Positions 27,216-40,500 of a stretch of 64,000 nt of DNA are shown here, in pieces; positions within the stretch are counted from its first letter, which is position 1; every line of letters begins with the position of its first letter. This DNA is from Pipra filicauda (Eukaryota; Chordata; Aves; Passeriformes; Pipridae), in contig NW_024104303.1 of NCBI RefSeq assembly GCF_003945595.2, positions 1,412,736 through 1,476,735 of the forward strand. The letters are read 5' to 3'. The position numbers and the translations under genes were made by a program. The notes beneath the pieces are model-generated. The model had not been told where the DNA came from and did no database searches. It saw only the letters and a list, made by a program, of their open reading frames with translations.

Positions 27216-30200
27216 TTTATTTCTTCCTTACCATGTTTCACAATCTTAATGCTATGCTCTTTCTCTGAGCTCTTGATCTACAACCCATTGGTACTTCCTG
27301 ACACGACATCTTCTGAGTATACCTACTATGAAACCTTGTTTTGAGATCAGATTAATCTTGAAAATAACATAGAAGATGAAGTGGGCAAGGTTACAAAATC
27401 CAAAATATAATTCCAAATGGACCTCGGCAAAAAGCAGGTCTTCATTTGTACATAATGTGAAGAAAAATAAAAAGAGCAAAGAATGTATATTTTTATTGCA
27501 AATAGGTCATTTAACTGTAACTACGAGTACTACCTGATGGCTACAATAGGAACAGAAGGAAAATCCAACTGCAAAAACACATTAGACCTTATTTTTTTTC
27601 AGAGATCAGATCATCAAATTTGCCAGCAAAATCTGGTTGAGTTTCAGAAGCATGTGCAGAATTTTAGAAAGACAAGTCCCTTTATTTTTTTGTGAAGGGA
27701 GCTCTGTATAGAAATTTCTATGCACCAGGCAGAAAATATGCTTCACAAATCACATCATTCACTTTTAACAGAAGTAGTGTCCCAACTACTCATATACTCT
27801 GTAAATCTATCCCAATCAGTTAGTCACAACATCTGACTATATGCCTTTTCAAATTTAATTTTAGCTGTTCCCCTTTATGTATGACCTATTAAAAAGTGGT
27901 CTTGAAATTCAATAAAGGATTAATAAAGAAAAACTTAATAATTTCTAGGAAAATCTAGAAGAGTTTGTGTTCAAAGATGCACAAAGTGTTTCAATCAGTT
28001 TTCTCAAAATGTACCATTTAACTCAAAGATGAATATTTTTGCCATCTTTAAATATAAGGATTCAGTAAGGATACAAATTCAGAGGTCTTTGCAGAGCAGG
28101 TCCCCTAGTCGTTCTATTAGATATCCCAGAGAATGCCAGATGATCTTCTAACTGAATCAGTGGCAATTAAATTTGACATTTTCCATTGGCCTAAAGCTAA
28201 AATGTATGCAGTAAAATACTGTATGAAAATAAACAAACTAATAAAACAAGCATATTTCCGTCATTTATTTATAATAGGAGAAAAAAACACAAGGCCTTGG
28301 CTATCTAACCATCTTGGGTAAACTGATTGAAAATTTTACCAGCATTTTTTATTTTTACAAATAGGTAACATGGTAAATATTTTCAATTGGCAAACTTATT
28401 TGAAAGAGAAAAGAGTCCTAACAATAGTTACCCATTTCTTCCGTAGCTAACATCTCATCTCCATTTCTTGCCCTTAAGCAGCTACTTAATGGTTCCCTCA
28501 GGCCTTAAAGGTCTCTTTTTCTCACTCTCCTGAGGATGACTATTTGTCAATCTGAAGAGGACTGGCTTAAATATAAATGATTGTTTTGTCTCTGCACTTA
28601 ATCTTGATAATTCGATTAATAACTTAAAAGTGCCCATTTTTCCTTTTTCCAGTTAACCCATCTACTGTAATGTTAGTCTCATCAGGGTTGGCCTACATAA
28701 ACCCTATAAAAAAAGAAGACACTATTTTGACCATCATTTAGCTAAAAGTTTTCCCTAAGCCCTAAGACACACAGCATAACCTTTTTGCCAAGAAGAAATG
28801 AATTACTCATTTCAGACACCTAAGCAGTGTGGTTGAGGCAGACCTGAGTGTTTATGCAAGATACTCTCCTTAACCATGAAAAATTCATTTGCATTACAAA
28901 CATCCACTTTACATCCAGTCGGAACCTCCAAGAATTGCAAGATCTGTTCATTGGAACCATCATCAAAATTGTCCTCAGCAACAATTTTGTATCATTCTAG
29001 GATGAAGTTTAAAACTGTTAGTTTTTGAAAGTTCATTCTAACATATGTCCTTGATCCATTTCTCTTAGTTGTTCCTCGTCAGTCCATTTTTGTAAAACAG
29101 TAAATGCTGGAGCATTGCTCTTCCTTTGTAAAACCTTTACTGAATACTCTTTTTTTTTTTCTACTCCAGTCTCATTTTAAATATTTCAAGGGAGCAGATT
29201 TCCTCTACTCATTGCCCCTAACTTATTTTGTTTGGAAGTGGAAGAAGATACATATATGTATCATTTAACTCTCACTAAACAGTTTAATCCTGGAACACAT
29301 AAACATAGCATACTCTTGAAAATCTCTCTGCAAGCCATATGAAAATTACTTCCTTTTTTTTAATTATTGTTAATGTAATAAAAATTCAAGAAAGTACTTC
29401 AAACTCAAGCACTTTTCAAGGTGAATAATGTGTCTGAGAGTGAAGCAAAAGACTTGGAGGAGTGTTATGCACTTACTTCTCTCTATCACCTAATTTTCTT
29501 ATTCCTCTCTATGCCATTGGCATTTCATATGACTGTGGTAATTCATCTTTTCTATATCTTTCAGTATGGCATTTCTCTCCCTGCACATGACCAACAAAAT
29601 AAAGTAGATTAAAAGAGTTTATTGTTACAGACTTGAATTTGCTCCTAAAATAGAGAAATACTACCTCCAGTTACAACTAGTCACAAAAACTGAAATCATG
29701 CTGACCATGTTTATTTGAATTTTCACTACAAATTTTGAGGTAAATCCAGGCATACTTTAGGAAAAGAGTAATTCTTTGTGTGGGGAAAAAAATTATTTGA
29801 AGGCTGTCATGTTTCAATTCTAGAGAAATCAGAAAAAACTCTAAAGTAACAACATACAGCTGAACATGTTATCAAAACAAGAAATATATAATAAGAAAAA
29901 TGTTGTATGCAATGATCTTATTATTTCCAATCAGAGCAGAGAGTTTCATGCTATTCTACAGTGATATGTTTTGTAGCTCAGCTCTACATTTTTTTTCTAA
30001 AGTAAAGTTAGTCCATATTTACAAAACTTTATATTAGTGACAGACAATCTATAGGACTGCTTTGTAATCAAAAACATAAGTTCTCTCATTGCATAACTTT
30101 CCAGATTTTGAATGAAGACTAGAAAAAAAAATTTCAGATTTTCAGAAATGATTTTCAGAAAGGAAGATGGTTGTCTAGGAAATGGTATTTTTTGAAGAAC

Positions 30201-30745
30201 ATTAAAGTTCTGATATTTCCACTTTCAGAAGTTATATTTCTAAAAGTACAAGCAAAATCTGTTCTGTAAAAATGTTAATTTTAAGCCCTACCTTTTTTTT
30301 GACTACCTCACTAGAGAAGCTAAAAAGCCAATGACATGTGTAGGCTGGCCTTAAACCAAACTATAAACAGCATTAGATCATCAGTATGAGTAAATCTTGT
30401 CTGCCTTGGTCATTAATCTTAATTTCATTAATCAGATTTGAAGCTGCGATTTTGTTTGTCTGTGTCTGGATGGTCAAAAAATCAGCCATAAAGAAGACAG
30501 TAAGCAGATTTTTGAGCTGAAAACTTTGAATCATTATATGGACTTCCCTAATAAGGATGTCTTTAATTAACTCAGTTCTTCTACAGGAAACTAAGAATGA
30601 TATAATGTTATAATCTTACTAAAAATAAATGTCACTGTTTCTTTTAATGAATACTGCTAAAGCAAAATGTCAGAATGTAGGAAGTTTTATGTTTTCATTT
30701 TTCTGACACAGTTTAAAAAGTAAAAGTTCTGCAACAACCCAGTAA

Positions 30746-30775
30746 ATTGATATAAAATATCAATTGATATAAAAT
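30746..30775. repeat. Two-copy 17-bp AT-rich direct repeat with internal hairpin
   Basis: The unit ATTGATATAAAAT occurs at 30746 and 30763, a 17-base period. The first copy also forms an inverted repeat with the sequence that follows it (arms ATTGATA and TATCAAT around a 5-nt loop). This is probably a small local duplication in low-complexity DNA. Confidence 0.7.
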
Positions 30776-33700
30776 TTATATAAAAATATGTCTGTCAACA
30801 TAGCTTTTGTAATTTTGAAACTGCCATGACATATATCCTTACAAAATATCTTTTTACCACTATATAGTTATAGCATAATATCAATATTAGGGCGTGTGTC
30901 AATACGCTGTAACAGTAAAAAATGTCACACTCAATCTGTATTTTTTTACAGAATATAAGGTGGAAAACCTCTAACTTAGTGTCACCACCTTTTTCTGTAA
31001 CATCAAGGCCAACAATGTTTTTTTGCTGTGTATTATAGTCACTTCATGTACCAGAAATCCTTTATAAAAGAAGTAATTAAAGATAGATGGTAATGGTTGA
31101 GTTACCTCAAAGTGCATTTCTACTCTACAAAGAGTCACAAAAAATAGCACCATAGCATTTGTATGTTTACTGATTTCCATATATAGCTTGCCTTTGTGAA
31201 TTCCTTTGTGAAGGATTTTTCTTTTCCCTCTTGCATTCTCCTGCTACCAGCTCATAAAACTCAAATGTCACTTAGAAAATTTAGCTAGCTTTTTGGGCTT
31301 TGGTTTTGTTTGGGGTTTTATGTTTCTGGGGGAGGGAGGTTGTTCCCATGATCTCAACAGTGGTAGCAATTGTGATCCAAGCTGTGTTCTCAACGTTTTC
31401 ATATGAGTGCTAATCTTCTTGTAGAAACTGCAGTAAAAGAATGCGACAAATCCTCTTAAACTAATACACACGATACTATATACACAGTTACATATGTGTA
31501 TACAGCTATTTCATTCACATACACTCTGATCTTTACCCTCCTCACAGCTACCTAGAAGGCCCAAAAATATTGGATGCGACTGTAACATAGCAGAGAGCTT
31601 TCTGAGAAAGCAGACAAATGCAACCACTCTTCTCAATTCATCAAGGTACCAGGTCACATACAGTGACTGTCAAAAAAAAAAGTAAGTTCTTATGTCTAGC
31701 TTAACAGTGTTTCTGTCCACTGGGTAGTACTGTAACTTTTGAAAGGCTCATTTGGCCATTGCACTGTCTTGGGGATTATCCTGAACATAAGTACCAGACA
31801 CTGAAAAAATTGTAGATCACCATGTGTGTCGCTCGTGTTAACCTCTCAAAACAAACTGAAGCTTTAGTTCTCTACATCCAACTGTTTTCTGTTCCATCAT
31901 GCATTATTACCTTCTCTCATTCTTAGATTTTTCTTAATCCACAAGGAAGATTAATTGCTTATTTTGCTCTGTACCCAGTGAGTCCTAAGTCCTAAGGAGG
32001 TCAAGGATACGGGCATGGGAATCTGAGACCAAGTCTGCTGAAAATTTGGGTTTTGAACATCTGCATAACTAAGTATAGACAACATATTGCCTTTCTCACC
32101 CTACGAGTAGAAAGTATGAATGTCAATTTGTCTTCTGCCTTGCAACTCTGTCCTTTAAGTTCAGGTTATGCAGGTAGGCAGTCCATATGCAGCTGTCACT
32201 GTCACCAGCATGGCTCCACGTTAGGCTTAATTATCCAAGTTTACATTACTCCCTACATAGGTTTCCAGATTCATGAGCCTAACAAATCACAGCTAATTTG
32301 TTAGTTAAACATAAAGAAAAATCATCACTATCTGAAGGCAGAATTTTTTTCTCTGTGGACAATTTGGTAATAATAAATTTCTAACAAGTAATTGTGACTA
32401 AAGTAACCAAGGACATGCCACCAGGTAAAAATTCAAAGATAATGAAAACAATAATGAGACACAGAAATATAAAAGATTTGTCATTTACTTCATTCCTTCC
32501 TGTTGTCCCTTATAAACTTGACTTCCTAATGTCTCTGTTACTACTGTCATGAAGCAAAATCTTGCTTGTGGTAAAAGAAGGAAATTGCAATGAGATATTT
32601 TCTGGTCTTGGTGTTGCTTGAAAGTGTAATACCATTGAGAAATCCAGCTTGCAGAGGGCAAAAAACCAAAAGAAAACAGCTCCTCTTAGTGGAGAGCATA
32701 CAAGAAAACAAATAAAATTAAATCATTTTAGCTTTCAATGACATTAATTAATATATTAAAACCTTGACAGAGAAATCAAGTTTTCCCTTATAACAATTAT
32801 ATTTGAATTCATAGAGATCAGCATCTGTTCACTAAGCAAGCCATTTATTTTATTTCTTGATCTTCAAAAGTATTGCCATGTAGTCCTGACAACACCTCTG
32901 TTACCACAAAAACCATCTATTTTCTGATCCCTGAAATGGCCAAAAGTTATATATTTTTGTAAAACAACATGAGTCAAGGCACAAAGTCAGCAAGACACGT
33001 GCATGTACAAGATTTTGAGCAGATGCACAATCTTGTTTTCTTTTATGGGACTTGACAGTTCATGTGCCATTTAGGAACATCACTGACAAAACAGAAGTTT
33101 TCTTTTGTAATATTGCCACAGTTTAGAAGTACAATTATAGATTAAATCTTAGTTTCAAAATAAGTGTTCATAAAATAATGACACTTTTAATTAATTTTTT
33201 TTAGATTATAACAAATTTTGTGGAAATATTTTTCCTTGACCAGTACCTTATACCAGGACCAGTTCAGTACCTTGTCCCGAACTACTGCTTCCATCATGCT
33301 GAAGCACATCTCTAGGTTCATTTTAATTTGTACATTCAGTATTCAGTTAGATATATACAAGCATCAAGTTAAAAACCCAAACTGTGAAATCCGAAGGAAG
33401 AATATGCCTCGAAGTAAGAAAATCAATTTAAATATACACCTCTGAACTATTGTCTGAATATGCCTCATTATTGTGGTGGAGGTTCAGTTTATGCAGATCA
33501 TGTACAAAGTGCCATTTTATGTTTATGTGTAAAATAACTCAAGGAGGACCAAAGAAAGATGTCAATAAGATGTCTTGTATTTGGATCACATCTTTTATTA
33601 CACAATGAGATCATTTGGGGTTTGTAGAGATAGCAATAACATTGCCCAGACACTGAATAGAACCCATTTCTACTAATGCCAGGAAAAGGTAACATTCACC

Positions 33701-36700
33701 TAGAAATCCTCAGAAAAACAAAGTTTCATGGTGATGCAATACTTTAGCAATCTCTAAATAATATATATCAATAACTTACATAAAGTTCATGTCTCCCTGA
33801 GGTATACAAAAGCCAACAGAAATTAATATATACTTCTGTCTCTTTTTCAGAATTTTTCAGCCAATTTCTGGTATTTAAACAGAAAATTATATTCCTACTT
33901 AAGGGTTTCGTAGGCAGCAAAAAAATTAAATTACAACTAATTCTTTATTAAATTATTTAGCATTTCACAGAAATTGCTTTAAAACTCATTAGATTTCTCT
34001 ACAACCTTTCTTTTTAATTCCATTCAATTCTACAGAATCTTCCAGAAAAGTACTGCTTTTGGCAATACAAGAAATGGAAAAGTTCCTGAGAAGGAACTCC
34101 TTTGGGGCCAGAGACAGAGAAAATATGTATTCATCTGAATACAAAGAATCAGAACACAGTTCTGTTCAAGATTTCTTTTCCCTTCTCTCAGCTGCTAGAA
34201 TGGAAATGTGAGCTATTTCCATAAACTTGCCAGCATCTTATGATCTAAAAAGTTATTTTTGAATTTATTTCTCACTGAAGAAAACCTACATCTTCCAGTC
34301 TAAAATTAGACTGTGAGACTGTCTTATCCTGCAGCCTATGTAAGGTAGGTACTCAAATAAAAATGAGAAATCTTGGAACTCTAAAAGCATTAGAAGTAGG
34401 TCACAGGGAGTCTTACCCATGCTTAAGAGAAACTTTCAGTAACAAAGGTATTCTTGTTAATGAGCTGTAATTTAATCAGCTTTTTCATGAGAAAAAATTG
34501 GCTCCATGTAAGCTGTAAATTGCCCCATCCAGAGCCAATTAATGAAGCTAGGTGGTTTTTTATGTGCCCTATCAAACATACTTATGGGAGAAGTCCTTGC
34601 CTGTGGAGCAGTTCTCATCTCAGGTGCACATTAGATAGTTGCTTATTGCTGGTTCTACTGAGCTGCATTAGATTTAAAAGAAGGTGTTACACTTTCCTCA
34701 GATCAGTAGAGAAACACTGTTTCAGTGAATGACCTGCTTAAGCCATTTAGAAATGGAAAAGAATCACTAGCTGGTGTCTTAATTGCACAAGTTTCATTTC
34801 TACAAACCTGACACTATGGCAGCCCTGCATCTGTTCCCTTTTTTTTCTTTTCAAATGAGGAACCAAGTGTAATATGGTATCTATTTTAAAGTAGAAAGTG
34901 GCAGGAACTGCAGACATGTGGAGAATGCCCTGGTAACAGTACAGAATAGTGTAACACCTTTTCTTGTTCTGAATCTTTTCCAAGTTTGAAAAGACAAAAC
35001 CTGCCTGCAGGAACTGAAGGGCTGTTGCACACTCTTGACCTTAGCAGCTGTATTTCTACATTTGGGGGTCAATTTGGAGCTCATTTTCTAGCGATATCTG
35101 CCAAGATCTCAGGTACATTTGCAAGGACCTTGGTGTTACTTCACTAGTTGGCTGTCAATAGCAGGAGGTGCTACTTCTGATTAAATTCAGACTAAAAGTC
35201 ATGTGGGGATTGCAATGTGTTTTTGCACAGAGGGTAAAGACTTGGGGAGAAATTATGAGCTACGGACTCATTCTTTCAGAATCATGAACAACATAGGAAA
35301 AGCAATTGCTCATGCTTAAAAAAATTACATTTCCTAAAATTTTATAGACACAGGTGAGGCATTAATTTTCTTCATTGATTTCAAACCACTTAACTAAATT
35401 CTTCCATTAAATTTCTGAGTTCTTTGCAGTGTTTGTAACATTTTTCAACCTAATTCATGATTAGCAATTCTTTTGCAGCCTATATTAATTTCCAATCTAG
35501 ATATTTAGTGTGCCTGTGTCTAATTTGCTATTTATTTTGACATATTACTTGAAGAACAACGTCCGTATCACCTATAAATGGCTTATTATACCATTATTTT
35601 TCAAATCTAATTATCAGACATTTTTAAAAGCCCTAATTTTTTGCACTTTCTATTTTGCAATATGTATTTGTGCTGGAGAAATCAAGAATTAATGCAACTC
35701 TGTACAGATAGCAAAGACCACTACTTTTTTAGCATTCAGTTGTACTTCCACACAATTAAAAATTTTGGTGTGATACCTATATGGGTGAAGGAAAAACTGT
35801 ATGATTAAATGGGAGTGTTGATATTTCTCTTAGGATACTTAGATATGCAGGGGAAATGCTTGCTATTTTTAAAGACTAATGACATAACTGCATTTTCAAT
35901 TACATGAACCACTAAGTAAATTTGCTACTTCCCACTGCCCTAGTCACTTACATTGCCCTTATAAAAGCATTTCTTTATTTCTCTCCTAATTCTTGTTATT
36001 TCGACACAGGGAAAGCATTGTGCTACATATTTCAAATACTTTCATTTAAAATTTATTTGCTAATAATAACACATTTAATGTACAGTTGTATTTAGTAGGC
36101 TTTCATGCACCATATTAAATAATAATAATAAGTATTAAAGAATAAGTAACTGCATTCATCCTTTACTCTTAGACATAATACTGTGTAGTACAATTTCACT
36201 TCTGAAGTCCCCATGCACCCACTCTTTAGTCATTTCAGGATGTTTTTAGTGGTTGTTTTCTAACAAAAATATACAGTAAATAAAATATTGCTATTTCCTG
36301 AGAGTCTTTAGGCACTGAATTTCTGAAACAAATTCAAAAACACATTCCGTGTAGCTGACCTCTACAGTAAGTCTCATGAGAATAAATATAATGAACATCA
36401 CACTGTAGCCATTATATAAATATAAATATTTATAATAGTTGTACCATTATAGTATGTTGAGATACTAATGAGGTCAATAGCTTAGCCATTTTCTTTTAAG
36501 AAATACTGAAATTGCATATTTTTATAAATAAGTAATGGCAATTGTCAAAGCTACACATATCAGTGCCTGATAACTTGGATTTTCTGATGTATAACCTTTG
36601 AGAAGGAGAACATTAGGAGAATATTTATCTTTTTTTTTTTAAGTATCTAGAAAAAATAAATTATAGAAGTGCAAAAGGGCACAGGACAATGTGTCCATCT

Positions 36701-37534
36701 CAGGCTAGGAATTTCTAAGAGCCTATACAACCTTGTCTGCTTGAGGTCATAATCTTATTACCACATTTCAGTTCCAAGAATTTTACAACATTTTTTTCTT
36801 GATTCTAAGCCATTTCTGTTTAATTTAAAACATCTTTGGAAGGGTTTTTTTCCCCATCAGTTTCCTTTGCCACTTAAAATACTGCTCTGTCACACTCAAT
36901 TAGCTGATGAAAACATAGTATATAGACTTAGTCACAGACAGTGCTTGCTTTGTTCACTTTTTATATAACAACTGCGTTTCTCTTTTTCCCATCAACTAGA
37001 ATAATGGAAAATTTGCTTACAAAGGTACATGTCTCATACTTAGCATTAACCTTTGCATGATTGGATTATGGAAGAAATGGTGAAATACATTTCTGTGCTG
37101 AACATTTATGTTTCTGGGGGGTTTTTGTGGCACTTATGGAGCAATTAAATTTGGGGTTGTGACTTAATTTCTATTTTGTGGCTTTATCTTCAAAAGATAA
37201 AGCACTGATCTTCAGAGGAAGAGTTTGCCTGTTGGGACTGTCAGACAACTATTTTGTAAATGGTTCATTATCAATGGGTCCATAGATATCAGATGGCAAA
37301 AGGAAAAAAAAAATCAACTAGTTTCACTCTCCAGAGATAAGGATTTTTCTGTTTGTTAGTTCAATACTAAGTTTACATTCACTTACAGCCAGCACAATTA
37401 AAGCTCTTCTTTGAAGTGATATCTTACAGAAATGGGAGAAAATATCCGAGGTGAAGAATTCCTCTTATGCAGGCAGAACATTCCCACAACCTTATATTTG
37501 CAAATACTTATAGCTCTTTCGTAGAGGTGAGAGC

Positions 37535-37599
37535 CATGTGATAAATTGCACAATCATGTGATAAATTACAGAACCATGTGATAAAGTGATTTGTCATGT
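37535..37599 (+). repeat. Tandem repeat, 20-bp unit, three copies plus a start of a fourth
   Basis: CATGTG starts at 37535, 37555 and 37575, and CATGT starts again at 37595, giving an exact 20-base period. The first two copies read CATGTGATAAATT and then diverge by a few bases; the third reads CATGTGATAAAGT. Each of the three full copies carries a GATAA motif, a GATA-factor core. Copies differ at several positions, so the array is not very recent. Confidence 0.92.
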
Positions 37600-40500
37600 A
37601 CCTCTGACTGCCTTACCTGCCCTTTACCCACTACTCTATCTTCTGGGACTTTCTTTAGCATTCAAAGCCCTAAACTGCTTCCGATATATGCCATCCTAAT
37701 TCTAAGCCAGCTAGAGAGTAAAAAAGAAATTTCTTCTTACTATTTCTAGACAGAAAAATTAAATAAATCTACTATGAGTCACTGAGTATGGTTTTAACTT
37801 CTTGTGTCTGTGGTATTTGGAAAGAAAAACATAGGTATGAGTGCCCATGTATACATCTATATGTATAAGAAACTAATTTTCCAATTTTAAAATCTTCTAA
37901 AATAATTTATTCAAATCGTCTTTTTGTAATACATGTGATATACACAGAGCCTCCACTGATATGTGATCAGTGCAACAACTTTCAGAAGTGGAGACCTGCA
38001 AGTCATCAAGACAGAACGTCGCTAATGTGTCCTGCATTCCTCCATCTAAAGGCCCATGTGCGTTGTCCCAGACACACAGTGTAGTGTTTCAAGGATGAAC
38101 AGCTGGTGGTGAAATTGGCCTGTACCCAGAAGAAATGCTGCTGGAACACAGCTACTCCTGGCTTCACTGAGATCTCTGTGATCAGCTGCCAAATTCTGTA
38201 AGGGACCAGCCAGGCTTTAAAAGATAACATCTCTCCTGGAACATTCTCAGGTAAATATGTAGCCCCCTCATTATACTGTGACTACCTCAAATTAAATTCT
38301 GCTCTTCTCCTGTCTTTGCAGCACTTTGTAAAACCCTTAATGAAGAGAAATGCTGAGATTTTCTTTAGCAAATCTGGCAAGGGACTTTCATGATAACACA
38401 CCTGCTACAAGGGTTCTTCACAATAACTATCTCATCATGTGCATATGCAACAGGGAGAATAAAAGACACAGCTAAGGTCCTCTAAGGCCAGGTTTCCTGC
38501 TGCTACATAGTGGATCCATCAACAAAGGCCATTGGATTTTTCTGACTAGATGACTGAGCTGGCACTAATGGCTACCCACACACCTAACTGGGATTGAAAC
38601 TGTTCTTGTACCTCCATTTATTTTCAGCATTGCCTTTCCTACATAACTTTTTATGGACAAATAGATACGGATAAGTGGCAGCACAACAAATTCTAAACTA
38701 GTTGTGCTGTTGCATCACACAATTCCCAAGGGCCTTGCTTTCCACACCTTCACAGTCAGTTCAACAACAACAGCTGGCTGTAACAGCTAAGGAACACCAG
38801 CAAAATAATTCACCTGTGGCAGGGGAATGATAAGAATGCAAGACCTCTGACACTTAATTCAGCTTTTACTACATTGCAGAAAGAATGAAATGTGGGAAAG
38901 CAGGCCAACACAGAGATTTTGTTTGAAATGTGATTTGCTGATATCACTTGCCTTGTGGGCTAACTTTTCTAGATTGAAGAAATGCTGAAAATAAAGAAAT
39001 TAAAATTGAGAGGTGAAAGTTCACACAGAAAAAATTTAGAAGTTTTACATCAACTGTTGCTGGTTTTTATTATTGGTGTTACTATGATGTTTCTGCTTAC
39101 ATGTCACTTACTTATAGGTAACTGGCCATGAATAATTCTCTCTTTAACATGGATTTGGCATTTGGAAAGGTACAGTTCACTGAAAACTGCAGTACTGTAA
39201 CAGCAACTAGTTCATTTTTTTTTAAATCAATGAGTTTTCAAAAAGTTTTCTTTGCTTATTTGCAGAGGAGACAGTTGAGCTGATGAACATTTAATAAATA
39301 TCCTTATAGTGAATCTCTGTTATAGAACCTCCCAGATGACAACAGCAAAACACTCTTGGGTGTTATAGAAAAATCTGGCAAATTTAGCCTGCCTGGACCA
39401 TTTTCATAGGCAGTTCTACTGTCATGATAAGGAAGTCAAGGCAGAGCTTGAAGGTTTTCCTTAAGATCACAGTACAAGCCTGTAGCAGGAATCTCCTTAA
39501 TCCCATTCCAATTTTGGTTTTGTGTTCTTGTGGGTTGTTTTTGTTATATTTGTTTCATTTTTTTGGAAGATACTATGACAACCAAAACAGCAGGTAATAT
39601 TTTCAGTGCCAACATTATTTTAGCAGTGATTTGGTCCAACTTTCTGACAAGCCAAAAATAAGAATCACGAAAACATTCTCAGTAGTTTAAGGACTTAAAA
39701 TAAGGTATTGGTCTTAATTCACAGTGTATGAGTAGAGCTGGGCATCAGTGCAGTCTACATTATGCCAGGACATTTTCAGAGAAATATGAATAGTGGCATT
39801 TCTTAAACTCTAAAAATGAATGGTGAACAGAGAAATTTAATCAAAAAAACTTAGCTCATCTCACCTTTTGTTTAGGCTTTGATATGAAGAGGAAACAGAG
39901 GCATTTTTTATGGAAACATGAAGTATCACTTTTGTATGTGCAAGCTTTCTTAGCTGACCAGAGTGGAACAAGAAATCTTCAAGCAAAGGAGTACAGGTGA
40001 CAAACAAATTTTCTAAACTTATTCTGTAGACAGAAGTGCAGTTCTGATAATTTGTTCTGTCCTATGCTAGTGTGCTACTTTTTTCCTAACCACATAGTGC
40101 TAGCATGTTGAATCAGTTTTCAAACCACAGGAAAGGACAATTCAATGTTTGCAATAGAAGCAAGGTGATGGACCCCAAAACCACATCCCCATACTTGTTT
40201 TCATATGCAAGGTTCTTTACCAGTTTAATAATAAGCTAATTGGGAGGATCCTATCTAGAAACTCTCCATAGCTAAAGTCTACTCGGTCAGCTGCTTCCCT
40301 GAATTCATTCATGATGCCAAGTCACCTTGCTACATGCCTTAGCTCTGTTGGTTACAATAGCAGGTATTCTCTAAGGGGAACTAGCATTGGAAAGAAGAAA
40401 AAAAAGCCACTTCCTTAATTTCTGATAGCACCTACATTCTGTCAATACATAGCATTATTTACATGTCGATAATGTCTAAAAATTAGTGCCAAATTGACTT

